From Salinicola halophilus (GTDB lineage: Bacteria > Pseudomonadota > Gammaproteobacteria > Pseudomonadales > Halomonadaceae), in the NCBI RefSeq assembly GCF_003206155.1, contig NZ_PZJV01000006.1:589925-653924 (forward strand): a stretch of 64,000 bases of DNA. The letters are read 5' to 3'. Made by a program: the position numbers and the translations under genes. Numbering within the stretch: the stretch's first letter is position 1; each line of letters begins with the position of its first letter. This document shows, in pieces, positions 1-7,896 of this stretch. The notes under the pieces were generated by a model. It was not told where the DNA came from, did not search any database, and worked only from the letters and a program-made list of their open reading frames with translations.

Positions 1-465
1 TTTCGCGACGCCGACATCGACCACCCGCTGGATGGCTTCGGCGTGCTGATTCCGCGGGTCGAGAAGCGCGCGACACTGGGCGCGCTCTTCCCCTCCACGC
101 TTTTTCCCAAGCGCGCCCCCGAAGGCCACAAGCTGCTCAACGTCTTCATCGGCGGCCGCCAATCCCCCGAGGCCGCCGAGGGTGACGACGATGCGCTCAC
201 CCAGCGCGTCATCAACGATCTTCGCGACGTGCTGGGCATTCGCGGCGAGCCGGTATGGCGGCGCGTGGTGCGCTGGCCGCAGGCGATTCCGCAGTACGAG
301 ATCGGTCATCTCGAGCGGCTCGAACGGCTCGACTCGGCGCTGGACCATCACGCCGATCTGCATCTGGTCGGCAACTGGCGCGGCGGCATCGCCGTGGGCG
401 ACTGTCTCGAGAACGGGCGGCTGCTCGGCGAGGCGCTCGACGCGCTCTGCAGCGACCCGCGCTAG
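1..465 (+). CDS. hemY: Protoporphyrinogen oxidase, C-terminal part (5' truncated by window edge)
   Basis: Only the last 154 residues are present, read in frame from base 1. The enzyme oxidises protoporphyrinogen IX to protoporphyrin IX with FAD, the penultimate step of haem synthesis. Family blocks visible here are GFGVLIPR, then TLGALFPSTLFP followed by a VFIGG strand, then WPQAIPQYEIGHLERL, and finally the FAD-closing LVGNWRGGIAVGDCLENGR near the C-terminus. This is the oxygen-dependent HemY type, called HemG in some annotations. The gene converges on the NagD-like gene on the other strand, about 50 bases away. The family call is confident; the N-terminal FAD domain cannot be seen. Confidence 0.9.
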   Translation, partial: FRDADIDHPLDGFGVLIPRVEKRATLGALFPSTLFPKRAPEGHKLLNVFIGGRQSPEAAEGDDDALTQRVINDLRDVLGIRGEPVWRRVVRWPQAIPQYEIGHLERLERLDSALDHHADLHLVGNWRGGIAVGDCLENGRLLGEALDALCSDPR

Positions 466-516
466 AGCGATCAGCGTGGCGCGTTCGGGCAGCGCGATCG
501 GTACGCGCCGCGAGCG

Positions 517-1344
517 TTACTTGTCCACCAGGTCGGCGACCGAGGCGAGGATCTCCTTGGGGCGGAACGGGTAGCGGTCGATCTCTGCCTTGTCGGCGAT
601 GCCGCTGAGCACCAGCACGGTGTGCATGCCCGCCTCGATGCCGGCGACGATGTCGGTATCCATGCGATCACCGATCATGCCGGTATCGTCGGAGTGCACG
701 CCGAGCTTGTTGAGCGCGGAGCGGAACATCATCGGATTGGGCTTGCCGACGATGTACGGCTTGCGGCCAGTCGCCTCGGTGATGAGCGCGGCGACCGAGC
801 CGGTCGCCGGGAGTACGCCCTCGGCGCTGGGGCCGGTGGCATCCGGATTGGTGCAGATGAAGCGCGCGCCCTCGTTGATCAGTCGGATCGCCTTGGTGAT
901 CGCCTCGAACGAGTAGGAGCGGGTCTCGCCGAGCACCACGTAGTCCGGCTGGGTATCGGTCATGATGAAACCGGCTTCGTGGATGGCGGTGGTCAGCCCC
1001 GCCTCGCCGATCACGAACGCGGAGCCGCCGGGCGCCTGATCGCGCAGAAAGACGGCGGTGGCGAGTGCCGAGGTCCAGATCTTCTCTTCCGGTACGATCA
1101 GACCGCTGTGCTCGAGGCGGGCGCTGAGATCCCGCGGGGTGTAGATCGAGTTGTTGGTCAGTACCAGAAACGGAATGTCCCGCTCACGCCACTGGTTGAT
1201 GAGGTCCGACGCGCCGGGGATGGCTTTACCCTCCTGGACCAGCACGCCGTCCATGTCGGTCAGCCAGGACTTGATGTTGCGCCGAGTCGCGGTGTTGTCT
1301 TCGGCCTTGGCTGTCTTTTTGCCGCTTTCCTTGCTGCTGCTCAT
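517..1344 (-). CDS. HAD-IIA phosphatase, NagD-like
   Basis: A 275-residue hydrolase of the haloacid dehalogenase superfamily, subclass IIA, which dephosphorylates small phosphorylated metabolites. The nucleophile motif DMDGVL follows a lysine-rich leader of about 30 residues. Motif II is LTNNS, the C2-type cap lies in the middle, and GKPNPMMF plus GDRMDTDI near the C-terminus are motifs III and IV. The start at 1344 is preferred to an in-frame one 15 bases upstream because AAGAGGTG lies just before it. E. coli NagD (about 250 residues) acts on nucleoside monophosphates; the substrate here is not determined. It stands alone, convergent with hemY. Confidence 0.85.
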   Translation of the reverse strand: MSSSKESGKKTAKAEDNTATRRNIKSWLTDMDGVLVQEGKAIPGASDLINQWRERDIPFLVLTNNSIYTPRDLSARLEHSGLIVPEEKIWTSALATAVFLRDQAPGGSAFVIGEAGLTTAIHEAGFIMTDTQPDYVVLGETRSYSFEAITKAIRLINEGARFICTNPDATGPSAEGVLPATGSVAALITEATGRKPYIVGKPNPMMFRSALNKLGVHSDDTGMIGDRMDTDIVAGIEAGMHTVLVLSGIADKAEIDRYPFRPKEILASVADLVDK

Positions 1345-1484
1345 GGCACCTCTTGGCATCCGCCTGTGGATAGTTCGACACGATGTGTCTTGTACACAGG
1401 CAGTCTAGCAACTTGGGCGGTGTCCGGTGGGCGAGAGCCAGCGGATGCCCGGCTCTCGAGCCATGTCAGCGTGTCGCACCGGGA

Positions 1485-2417
1485 CTAGTAGCCGCGACTG
1501 GCGTCGGCCTGATCGGCGACGCGGCCGTCGCGCTCGAAGCGCTCGATGTTGGCAGCCACGATACGGCTACCGGTGGGGGCGTCGATCAAGGACGCGATGT
1601 GCGGCGTGACCGTGACGTTGGGGTGCGTCCAGAAGGCGTGATCGCTTGGCAGCGGCTCGATGGCGAAGACGTCCAGCGTGGCGTGAGCGAGACGGCCATG
1701 GTCGAGTGCGGCGAGCAGGTCCGCTTCGATCAGATGCGGCCCGCGGCCGGCGTTGATGACGCTCGCGCCGTCGGGGAGCCTATCGAACAGCGCGGCATCG
1801 AGAATCCCGGTCGTCGCTGCGGTCAGCGGCAGCAGACAGACCAGAATCTCGCAGCGCCCGAGAAAGGCGTCGAATTCCGCTTCGCCGGCATAAGTCGTCA
1901 CGCCCTCGATCTCGCGCCGGCTGCACGACCAGCCGAGCGTTTCGAAACCGAGGCTGGCCAGCGTCGTCGCCGCGGCGCCGCCGAGATTGCCGAGCCCCAT
2001 GACGCCGACGGTGCGTTTCGTCGCGGGCGGCACGACCCGCTGCTTCCACTCACTGCTGCCCTGACTGGCGCTGATCGCCGGCATGTCGCGGTGATGGCGC
2101 AGCACGTGGAGCGCCACGTATTCGCGCATGCGCTGGGTCAGGTCCTCGCCCACGGTGCGGATGATCGGCACCTGACGCGGCAGCTCGGCGTCCGCCAGTA
2201 CGTGATCGATGCCCGCGCCGAGCGAGACGATCGCCTTCAGGTTCGGGAAGGGCAGAAAGGCACCGATGGCGGGTTTCCATACCACCGCGTAGGTGACGGC
2301 TTCCGGCGCACCGGGGTCGTGGATCGAACGGATCGTCCAGCCCAGCAGCAGCGGCGTGAGCTGCTCGATCCACCAGTCGATCTTTTCACGGTTGGGGACG
2401 GAAACAACGATGGTCAT
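1485..2417 (-). CDS. ghrA: Glyoxylate/hydroxypyruvate reductase A-like D-2-hydroxyacid dehydrogenase
   Basis: A 310-residue NAD(P)H-dependent 2-ketoacid reductase of the GhrA branch of the D-isomer 2-hydroxyacid dehydrogenases. It has SLGAGIDH in the substrate domain, the Rossmann motif GVMGLGNLGGAAA, NAGRGPHLIEADLL with the catalytic arginine context, a DVFAIEPLP block, and the catalytic-histidine segment TPHIASL. Such enzymes reduce glyoxylate or hydroxypyruvate to glycolate or glycerate. It is the last gene of the leftward dctPQM-rraA-ggt operon, 38 bases after ggt, with GAGGAG 5 bases before its ATG. This suggests it reduces a keto-acid product of that pathway. The substrate is inferred only. 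Confidence 0.85.
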   Translation of the reverse strand: MTIVVSVPNREKIDWWIEQLTPLLLGWTIRSIHDPGAPEAVTYAVVWKPAIGAFLPFPNLKAIVSLGAGIDHVLADAELPRQVPIIRTVGEDLTQRMREYVALHVLRHHRDMPAISASQGSSEWKQRVVPPATKRTVGVMGLGNLGGAAATTLASLGFETLGWSCSRREIEGVTTYAGEAEFDAFLGRCEILVCLLPLTAATTGILDAALFDRLPDGASVINAGRGPHLIEADLLAALDHGRLAHATLDVFAIEPLPSDHAFWTHPNVTVTPHIASLIDAPTGSRIVAANIERFERDGRVADQADASRGY

Positions 2418-2455
2418 GCGGGCTCCTCGAATCGTTCTGTATCTTCGGCCGCCAA

Positions 2456-4093
2456 TCAGGGACGCACCACCGGGCCGTCGTCACCCAGTGAATCGAGGGT
2501 GAACGGGGCCGGCGCGGCACCGCCGCCGATCGGCTGGGTCGGGTCGTTGAGTCCCACGCACTCGCCCGTGACCGGATCGCGCGACACCGCCGAGACACAG
2601 GCGTAGAGCTTGGGAAAGACCGTCTGCTGGCTGATCTCGAGGGCGAAGCGTTCACCCAGCCGTCTCACGGTCTCCGGGGCGAAGCGCGGGTCGACGCGGA
2701 CCGAGTCGCGGAAGCTCGCGTCGAGTCGCGGGTGGTGGATGGCGGCTTCGAGATCCATGTCGAAGTCGGTCATCAGCGCCGCTACCTGCGTCACCGCCGG
2801 CATGATCAGATTGCCGCCGGAGGCCCCCACCGAGAAGCGCGCCTCGCCATTCTTGACCGCTACCGTGGGGCACATGTTCGATGAGTTGATGCGCTTGTTG
2901 CCGGCCATGGTCGTCGGATAGCCCGGGCGCGGGTCGAAGTAGCTGACGCTGTCGTTCATCAGCATGCCGGTGGCGGGGAGCGTGACGCCGGAGCCGAAGC
3001 GGTTGAGCAGGGTGTAGGTGAGCGCGACCATGTTGCCGTCGGCGTCCACCGAGGACATCGACGAGGTGCAGGCGCCGTTCTCTCCATCAAGGTCACCCTC
3101 GGTCGACGACAGTACGCCGTTGCGAATCTTGTGCTCTCGCCAGCACTGCTCCAGCGCCTCGGCATAGGCGAGCCAGCTCTCAGGCGTTGGCGCCGCGGGC
3201 GGGGTCGGCATCGACGCACGGGTGTGGGCGAGCATGTCGCGCTGGCGTCGCCCGCCGGAAACCTCGCCGGGCGTGTAGAGCGTGTAGCCTCGGTGCTCGG
3301 CGGCCATCGGTTCATATTCGAACACCGCGTAGGCGGCGAGATCCTCCTGCGAGAGCCGCGAGCCGCCGGCCTGCAGATCGTCGATCATTCGCTTCGCCAG
3401 CGCGCCGCGGTAGAAAGTGTCGGCGCCTTGATCCGCGATTTCGGTCAGGGTTTCGGCGAGCCCGGGAATCCGGATTCGACTCTCCGGCAGGGCCGGGTGG
3501 CCGCCCGGCAGATAGATCGACGCCGACACCGGGTCGCGAGCGAGCGTGCGGGCGCAGACGCCGATCTGGAGGCTGGTGAACCAGTCGACAAAGAGTCCGC
3601 GTTCGGCCAGCTGGATCGCCGGCGCCATGACCGCGCGGCGCGGTCGGCTGCCGAAGCGCGACAGCGCATGGTCGAGCCCGGCCACGGCGCCGGGCACGGT
3701 GATCGAGCGGTAGCCTTCGATATTGGCGTTGTCGACTACACCGGGGAAGCCCATCGGCGTCAGCGGTCGGCCTGGGTCGAGCGGGTAGTCGTCGAGCTGG
3801 ATGCGGCCGGGTAGCGTGCCCTGGAAGTCCAGCGCCACCGCCCGCTGCTCCCTGGCCAGCCAGATCACCATGAACCCGGAGCCGCCGAGCCCGCACATCC
3901 AGGGCTCGACCGCGTTGAGGGCGTAAGCGGTGGCGACGATGGCGTCGATCGCGTTACCGCCGGCGTCGATCTGGGCGGCGCCGGCCTGTGCCGCCAGCCG
4001 ATGTTGCGATGCCACCGCGCCACGCGTCGAACGCGCCGCGGGCGTGGTCAGCGTCCAGTTGTCGATATCTGCCTGTAGTCTGTTCGTGGCCAT
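2456..4093 (-). CDS. Gamma-glutamyltransferase family hydrolase (GGT-like)
   Basis: A 545-residue Ntn-hydrolase of the gamma-glutamyltranspeptidase family. The N-terminal part carries GGNAIDAIVATAYALNAVEP and a GLGGSGFM block. The self-processing site is probably Thr343 in ACTSSMSSVDADGN, where classical GGTs have TTH followed by SVVD; the second and third positions are Ser-Ser here. Downstream lie TLLNRFGSGV, a MLMND block and the SVGASGGNLI glycine motif of the small subunit. No signal peptide is visible, so it is probably cytoplasmic, unlike classical periplasmic GGT. It follows rraA by 7 bases, so the two are co-transcribed with the TRAP transporter. It could hydrolyse a gamma-glutamyl amide made from or imported as the transported substrate. 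Confidence 0.85.
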   Translation of the reverse strand: MATNRLQADIDNWTLTTPAARSTRGAVASQHRLAAQAGAAQIDAGGNAIDAIVATAYALNAVEPWMCGLGGSGFMVIWLAREQRAVALDFQGTLPGRIQLDDYPLDPGRPLTPMGFPGVVDNANIEGYRSITVPGAVAGLDHALSRFGSRPRRAVMAPAIQLAERGLFVDWFTSLQIGVCARTLARDPVSASIYLPGGHPALPESRIRIPGLAETLTEIADQGADTFYRGALAKRMIDDLQAGGSRLSQEDLAAYAVFEYEPMAAEHRGYTLYTPGEVSGGRRQRDMLAHTRASMPTPPAAPTPESWLAYAEALEQCWREHKIRNGVLSSTEGDLDGENGACTSSMSSVDADGNMVALTYTLLNRFGSGVTLPATGMLMNDSVSYFDPRPGYPTTMAGNKRINSSNMCPTVAVKNGEARFSVGASGGNLIMPAVTQVAALMTDFDMDLEAAIHHPRLDASFRDSVRVDPRFAPETVRRLGERFALEISQQTVFPKLYACVSAVSRDPVTGECVGLNDPTQPIGGGAAPAPFTLDSLGDDGPVVRP

Positions 4094-4100
4094 GGATGCC

Positions 4101-4778
4101 TCAGTTCGCCAACGTGTCTTCGATCATGCGCGTGGCGCCGGTCAGGTCGCCCAGACGCTCCCCGGCGCTGACGCGGGCTTCGTTCTTGAGCCCTTTGGCA
4201 GTCTTGGCTTCACCGGCTTCAAGGACGGCATCGAGATCCTCCGACGCGATGAACAGTACGCCACACTCGTCCGCCAGCACCGCGTAGCCCGGCAGCACGG
4301 CGGCGCCGCCGACCGAGACCGGAATGTTGAAACCGCCGCCCGTGTTGTAGAGCCGTGTGGTCACCGGCGAAGCGCCGCGGGACCACATCGGGAAATTCTG
4401 CTCGCGAATCTCGGCGGTATCGGTATGCGGGCCATCCACGCAGCCACCGGCGATCTTCATCGAAGCCGCCATTCGCGTCACGCCACCGCCCCAGCAGGCG
4501 TACTTGCGGTCGCCGAGACGATCGACGGCAAGGAAATAGCCCGGTCCCATCTGCGAGAGACAGTGGTGCAGCAGGGTACTATCGAGCCCGGGGATCGCCA
4601 GCGTGCAGACGGTGCCGACGACGGTTTTCTGCGGTAACACCGGCGATATCTCCGGGGCGGCAAAACCGAAGTGATAGAAGTGGCCGAGGGTCGCGGTTTC
4701 GAGCTTGGCGAGACGCTCGAGCTTGTCGGCGGCGATCGGCTCGGGCATCGGATTGATCTTGTAGCTGAGCTGACTCAT
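4101..4778 (-). CDS. RraA-like family protein (aldolase/decarboxylase-type)
   Basis: A 225-residue member of the RraA / 4-hydroxy-4-methyl-2-oxoglutarate aldolase fold. Family landmarks are VVGTVCTLAIPG, DGPHTDTAEIREQNFPMWSRGASP (the RraA acid-basic core with the typical FSRG-like segment) and a VLADECGVLFI strand near the C-terminus. Members without RNase E nearby usually act as divalent-metal aldolases or oxaloacetate-type decarboxylases rather than RNase inhibitors. The operon (TRAP transporter upstream, GGT-like and keto-acid reductase downstream) supports a catabolic role. The start at 4778 has AAGG about 9 bases upstream. An in-frame TTG at 4850 would add 24 residues of an Asp/His/Ile repeat. 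Confidence 0.8.
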   Translation of the reverse strand: MSQLSYKINPMPEPIAADKLERLAKLETATLGHFYHFGFAAPEISPVLPQKTVVGTVCTLAIPGLDSTLLHHCLSQMGPGYFLAVDRLGDRKYACWGGGVTRMAASMKIAGGCVDGPHTDTAEIREQNFPMWSRGASPVTTRLYNTGGGFNIPVSVGGAAVLPGYAVLADECGVLFIASEDLDAVLEAGEAKTAKGLKNEARVSAGERLGDLTGATRMIEDTLAN

Positions 4779-4850
4779 GGCATTGGCCTTGTCGTTATGT
4801 ATGTCGTCGTGAATGTCGTGATGAGTATCGTCGTGAATGTCATTACTCAA
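4779..4850 (-). repeat. Degenerate 12-base tandem repeat before rraA
   Basis: Read on the minus strand, this 72-base leader contains about four imperfect copies of a 12-base unit close to GACATTCACGAC. In the rraA frame from the TTG at 4850 it would encode a His/Asp-rich stretch (NDIHDDTHHDIHDDIHND). It is either an untranslated leader between dctM and rraA or a short N-terminal metal-binding-like extension. No published role is known to me. Confidence 0.6.
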
Positions 4851-4863
4851 TGGTCGTCGTCGA

Positions 4864-6147
4864 TCACGACGGCCCCAGTATCCAATCGGGCAGGAAGGTC
4901 ACGATGCCGGGCAGGAATGTCACCAGCAGTAGCACCAGGAAGAGCGGAATCAGCATCGGCAGTACGGCCCGCGTCACGTCTTCGAAGCGCACACGACCAA
5001 CGTTGGAGACGATGTAGAGACCGATGCCCATGGGCGGGGTGGCGATGCCGAGTAGAAGGCCGAGCTGGATGATGATGCCGAAGTGCACGCGGTCGATGCC
5101 GTAGGCATCGATCACCGGCAGCAGCGTCGGTACGAGTATCAGCTTGGCGGGCACGCCCTCGACCACGCAGCCGACGATGACGATGAAGACCAGCAGCAAC
5201 AGCAGGAAGACGTTTGAGTTCTCGGTCAACGTGAACATCTGCTCGGCGATCTGCTGCGGCGCCTGCTCTATGGCCAGTATCCAGCCCATGGCGATCGAGA
5301 AGGCGATGATGATCATGATCACCGCGGTCATCGATGTCGTGTCGGTCAAGGCTTCGCGGAATTTGCTCCAGGTCAGCTCGCGATACCAGAGCCCCAGGCC
5401 GATGCAGTAGAGACAGGCCAGCACCCCCGCTTCGGTGGCGGTGACGATGCCGGTCATGATCGACCCGAGAATGATCGCGGGCGCGAGCAGGGCGAGGAAA
5501 CCGTGCTTGCCGGACGCCACGATGTCACGCCTCGAGGCGCGCGGTTGAACGGGGAAGTCTTCCCGCGTGGCGCGCAACCGCAGATAGAGCATCAGTGAAA
5601 GCCCTACCAGCAGTCCGGGTATCAGACCGGCGAGGAACATACGCTCGATCGACACCTGCGCCAGAAAGGCGTAGATCACAAGGCCTATCGAGGGCGGAAC
5701 CAGCGGTCCGATCACCGACGAGGCGACGGTGATTGCCGCGGAGAAGTCGGCGCGGTAGCCCCGCTCGCGCATCGCCTTGATCTCGATGGCGCCGAGTCCG
5801 GCACAATCGGCCACCGCGGCACCGGAAATGCCGGCGAAGATCATCGACGAGAGCACGTTGACCTGTGCCAGTCCGGCCCGGAAGTGCCCCACCAGCGCGT
5901 TGGCGAAGGCGAAGATACGGTCGGTGACGCCGGTCACGTTCATCAGGTTGCCAGCCATGATGAAAAAGGGCACGGCGGTCAGTGAAGCCTTGTTCACGCC
6001 CTCCAGCATTTGCTGGGGGATGATCTGCAGCGCCGTCGAAAAATCTGACGTGAGGAAGGCGAGGGTCACCGCGCCTCCGATGGCGATCGAGATCGGTACC
6101 CGCAGTAGAATCAGGACGAGAAAGACGCCGAAGAGCACGTAGATCAT
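4864..6147 (-). CDS. dctM: TRAP transporter large permease (DctM family)
   Basis: A 427-residue inner-membrane protein, the ion-coupled translocation subunit of a tripartite TRAP transporter. It begins MIYVLFGVFLVLILLRVPISIAIG, followed by the family blocks AGNLMNVTGVTDRI, GAAVADCAGLG, PPSIGLVIY, TATEAGVLA and ATPPMGIGLYIVSN, spread over about 12 hydrophobic segments. The start at 6147 has a GGAGGT site 7 bases upstream and overlaps the dctQ stop by four bases (ATGA), so translation is coupled. An in-frame start further upstream would add only basic non-family residues. The transported solute is probably a carboxylate but cannot be read from the sequence. Confidence 0.95.
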   Translation of the reverse strand: MIYVLFGVFLVLILLRVPISIAIGGAVTLAFLTSDFSTALQIIPQQMLEGVNKASLTAVPFFIMAGNLMNVTGVTDRIFAFANALVGHFRAGLAQVNVLSSMIFAGISGAAVADCAGLGAIEIKAMRERGYRADFSAAITVASSVIGPLVPPSIGLVIYAFLAQVSIERMFLAGLIPGLLVGLSLMLYLRLRATREDFPVQPRASRRDIVASGKHGFLALLAPAIILGSIMTGIVTATEAGVLACLYCIGLGLWYRELTWSKFREALTDTTSMTAVIMIIIAFSIAMGWILAIEQAPQQIAEQMFTLTENSNVFLLLLLVFIVIVGCVVEGVPAKLILVPTLLPVIDAYGIDRVHFGIIIQLGLLLGIATPPMGIGLYIVSNVGRVRFEDVTRAVLPMLIPLFLVLLLVTFLPGIVTFLPDWILGPS

Positions 6148-6701
6148 GGCGCGACCTCCGGGTGAACGGGCGCGCTGTTTTCGGGGAGTCCGACACACAG
6201 CTTGGCGATATCCACCAGCGCGGTCAGCGCCACCAGTGCGCAGGAGAGAAACAGCGGCATGAACAGCGCTTGGCGCGGCAGCTCTTCACCGCCCGGCAGT
6301 ATCACGCCCTCGACGTAGCCCGCGGCGGCGGCGAGTACGGTGACGTACTGCTGGAGGATGATTACACAAACCCCCAGCGCCACAGCGTCGGCAAGCAGGC
6401 GGCTGACGAGGCCCGCCGCGTGGCCGAGGCGTTTGACCAAAAAGTCGATTCGCACGTCCTTGAGGCGTACGTGGATGGCGAAAAAGCCGAAGAAGCTGAG
6501 CCAGATGAACAGCACCATCGTCCATGGCCAGAACCACCAGACCGAGACGTCGAAGGGGCGAAGCAGAAAAGTGGCTGCGGTCAGCGCCAACATTCCCAGC
6601 AGGCACAGATTGCAGATCCCGAGCCACAGTCCTCCCAGTTTCCAAAGGCCGCGGTCCAGCAGCGCCACGCAGCGCTGCAGCGGCGACAGAGCGTCATTCA
6701 T
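6144..6701 (-). CDS. dctQ: TRAP transporter small permease (DctQ family)
   Basis: A 185-residue four-helix membrane protein that bridges the DctP receptor and DctM. Hydrophobic segments fall at about residues 25-48, 55-75, 95-120 and 145-165. The segment WFWPWTMVLFIWLSFFGFF between helices 2 and 3 and the following basic HVRLKDVRIDFL are typical of the family. The ATG at 6701 lies 8 bases after the dctP stop. A GTG at 6713 overlapping that stop is an equally possible start, and neither has a strong ribosome-binding site. It is the middle gene of the dctPQM unit. Confidence 0.9.
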   Translation of the reverse strand: MNDALSPLQRCVALLDRGLWKLGGLWLGICNLCLLGMLALTAATFLLRPFDVSVWWFWPWTMVLFIWLSFFGFFAIHVRLKDVRIDFLVKRLGHAAGLVSRLLADAVALGVCVIILQQYVTVLAAAAGYVEGVILPGGEELPRQALFMPLFLSCALVALTALVDIAKLCVGLPENSAPVHPEVAP

Positions 6702-6709
6702 GGCAGGGC

Positions 6710-7711
6710 TCACTTCGCAGCAGCGCGAGTGTCCTGCACGCTCTGCAGGAAGCCATCCGGCAGATTGCCCTCGATCTCCAGGCGCTGGTAGCGCTCGCGG
6801 GTGCGATCGATGAACGGCTGCGTGTCCAGCTCGGTGTAAGTCAAACCGTCTTGCTGCATGCGCTCGAAGCTGGCACTGGCGATCTCGGCCATGACCGTCT
6901 GGCTCTCTTCACCGGTCTCGCGGTAGGCGCGCATCAGTCCTGCACGGGTTTCGTCGTCCAGCGCCTTCAGGGCGGCCTGGTTGGTCATGAAACCGACCGA
7001 CTGATAGTACTCGTTGGTCCGTGCGACGAAGGAGGCGACCTCGTTGAAGCGCATCGCTTCCACCATCGATGCCGGGCTGGTGACCGCCTGCACGATGTCC
7101 TTGGAGATCGACTGGTAGACCTCGGTCCAAGGCAGCGTCATCACCTGCGCGCCGAGGTTGTCCCACGTCTTCATCAACAGTTGGTTGGCGGGCATGCGCA
7201 TCTTCAAGCCCGCCACGTCATCCAGTGAGTTGACCGGGGTGTTGGATACGAGCACGCGATAGGGCCCGCGGATGATGGCCGAAGGGTCGCCAAGCGGCAC
7301 GATACCGGACTTCTCAGCGGCGCTGGCGAACCACTCATCGACCAGTTCGGAATTCATGAAGCGCGACCAGTGCGCCTGGTCATCGAAAGCGAAGGGGGCG
7401 ACTACCCACGCCAACCGCGGCTCCCAACGTTTCATGAAGGCGAAGCTCTCGGCGTAGATGTTGACCACGCCGGACTGCAGCTGCTCGAGCACGGCATCTT
7501 CCTTGCCGAGCTGCTCGTTGGGGAACATCTGGATGGTGAGCTCGCCGTCGGTGTATTCATCGACCCGCTCGGCGAAGTGTTGGAAAAGCTGCCCTTCCGG
7601 GCTATCCACCGGCATTTTGGTCGCCATGCGCCAGGTCTCGGCCTGAACCGGGGTCGTCAGCAAGGCAGCGGTCACCGCGGCGAAGGCGGCAGCCAGGATC
7701 GTTCGTTGCAT
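6710..7711 (-). CDS. dctP: TRAP transporter solute-binding protein (DctP family)
   Basis: A 333-residue periplasmic receptor. A signal peptide (MQRTILAAAFAAVTAALLT, cleavage after VQA) is followed by mature ETWRMATKMP, the usual DctP beginning. Other family blocks are NEQLGKEDAVLEQLQSG, the ligand-contacting MRMPANQLLMKTWDNLGAQVM, and the LPWTEVYQSISKDIVQA segment. The start was placed at 7711 because it gives the signal peptide; the longer open frame adds an arginine-rich stretch. It is the first gene of the leftward operon, as expected for the most highly needed component. Arg and Asn in the ligand segment suggest a carboxylate ligand. Confidence 0.93.
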   Translation of the reverse strand: MQRTILAAAFAAVTAALLTTPVQAETWRMATKMPVDSPEGQLFQHFAERVDEYTDGELTIQMFPNEQLGKEDAVLEQLQSGVVNIYAESFAFMKRWEPRLAWVVAPFAFDDQAHWSRFMNSELVDEWFASAAEKSGIVPLGDPSAIIRGPYRVLVSNTPVNSLDDVAGLKMRMPANQLLMKTWDNLGAQVMTLPWTEVYQSISKDIVQAVTSPASMVEAMRFNEVASFVARTNEYYQSVGFMTNQAALKALDDETRAGLMRAYRETGEESQTVMAEIASASFERMQQDGLTYTELDTQPFIDRTRERYQRLEIEGNLPDGFLQSVQDTRAAAK

Positions 7712-7810
7712 GGGGCGCTCTCTATATTTGTACTTGGAATCGTTGCCCGGTACGCGCTCGAGATGATGGCTGCGCCGGGGCATAAGGAGTGAGTCGCGTT
7801 GATCAGAGGA

Positions 7811-7842
7811 AATCGATTCTCGAACCTAGCGTCCAATCGATT
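7811..7842. promoter_or_regulatory. Two AATCGATT palindromes upstream of the dctP operon
   Basis: The perfect 8-base palindrome AATCGATT occurs at 7811-7818 and 7835-7842, 24 bases apart, within an AT-rich patch 100-130 bases before dctP. Paired half-sites at near-integral helical spacing can be an operator for a dimeric regulator. No regulator gene lies next to the operon, so the assignment is speculative. Confidence 0.3.
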
Positions 7843-7896
7843 TTTCTTTGGATAGGGATAAGCGGTTTTTTTGCAGGCGAGCGCTTGGTTGCTGCG

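Noticed and set aside
1383..2606. A 407-codon plus-strand frame opposite ghrA
   Set aside because: Composition is typical of an antisense shadow of a high-GC gene; the minus-strand GhrA motifs are intact.
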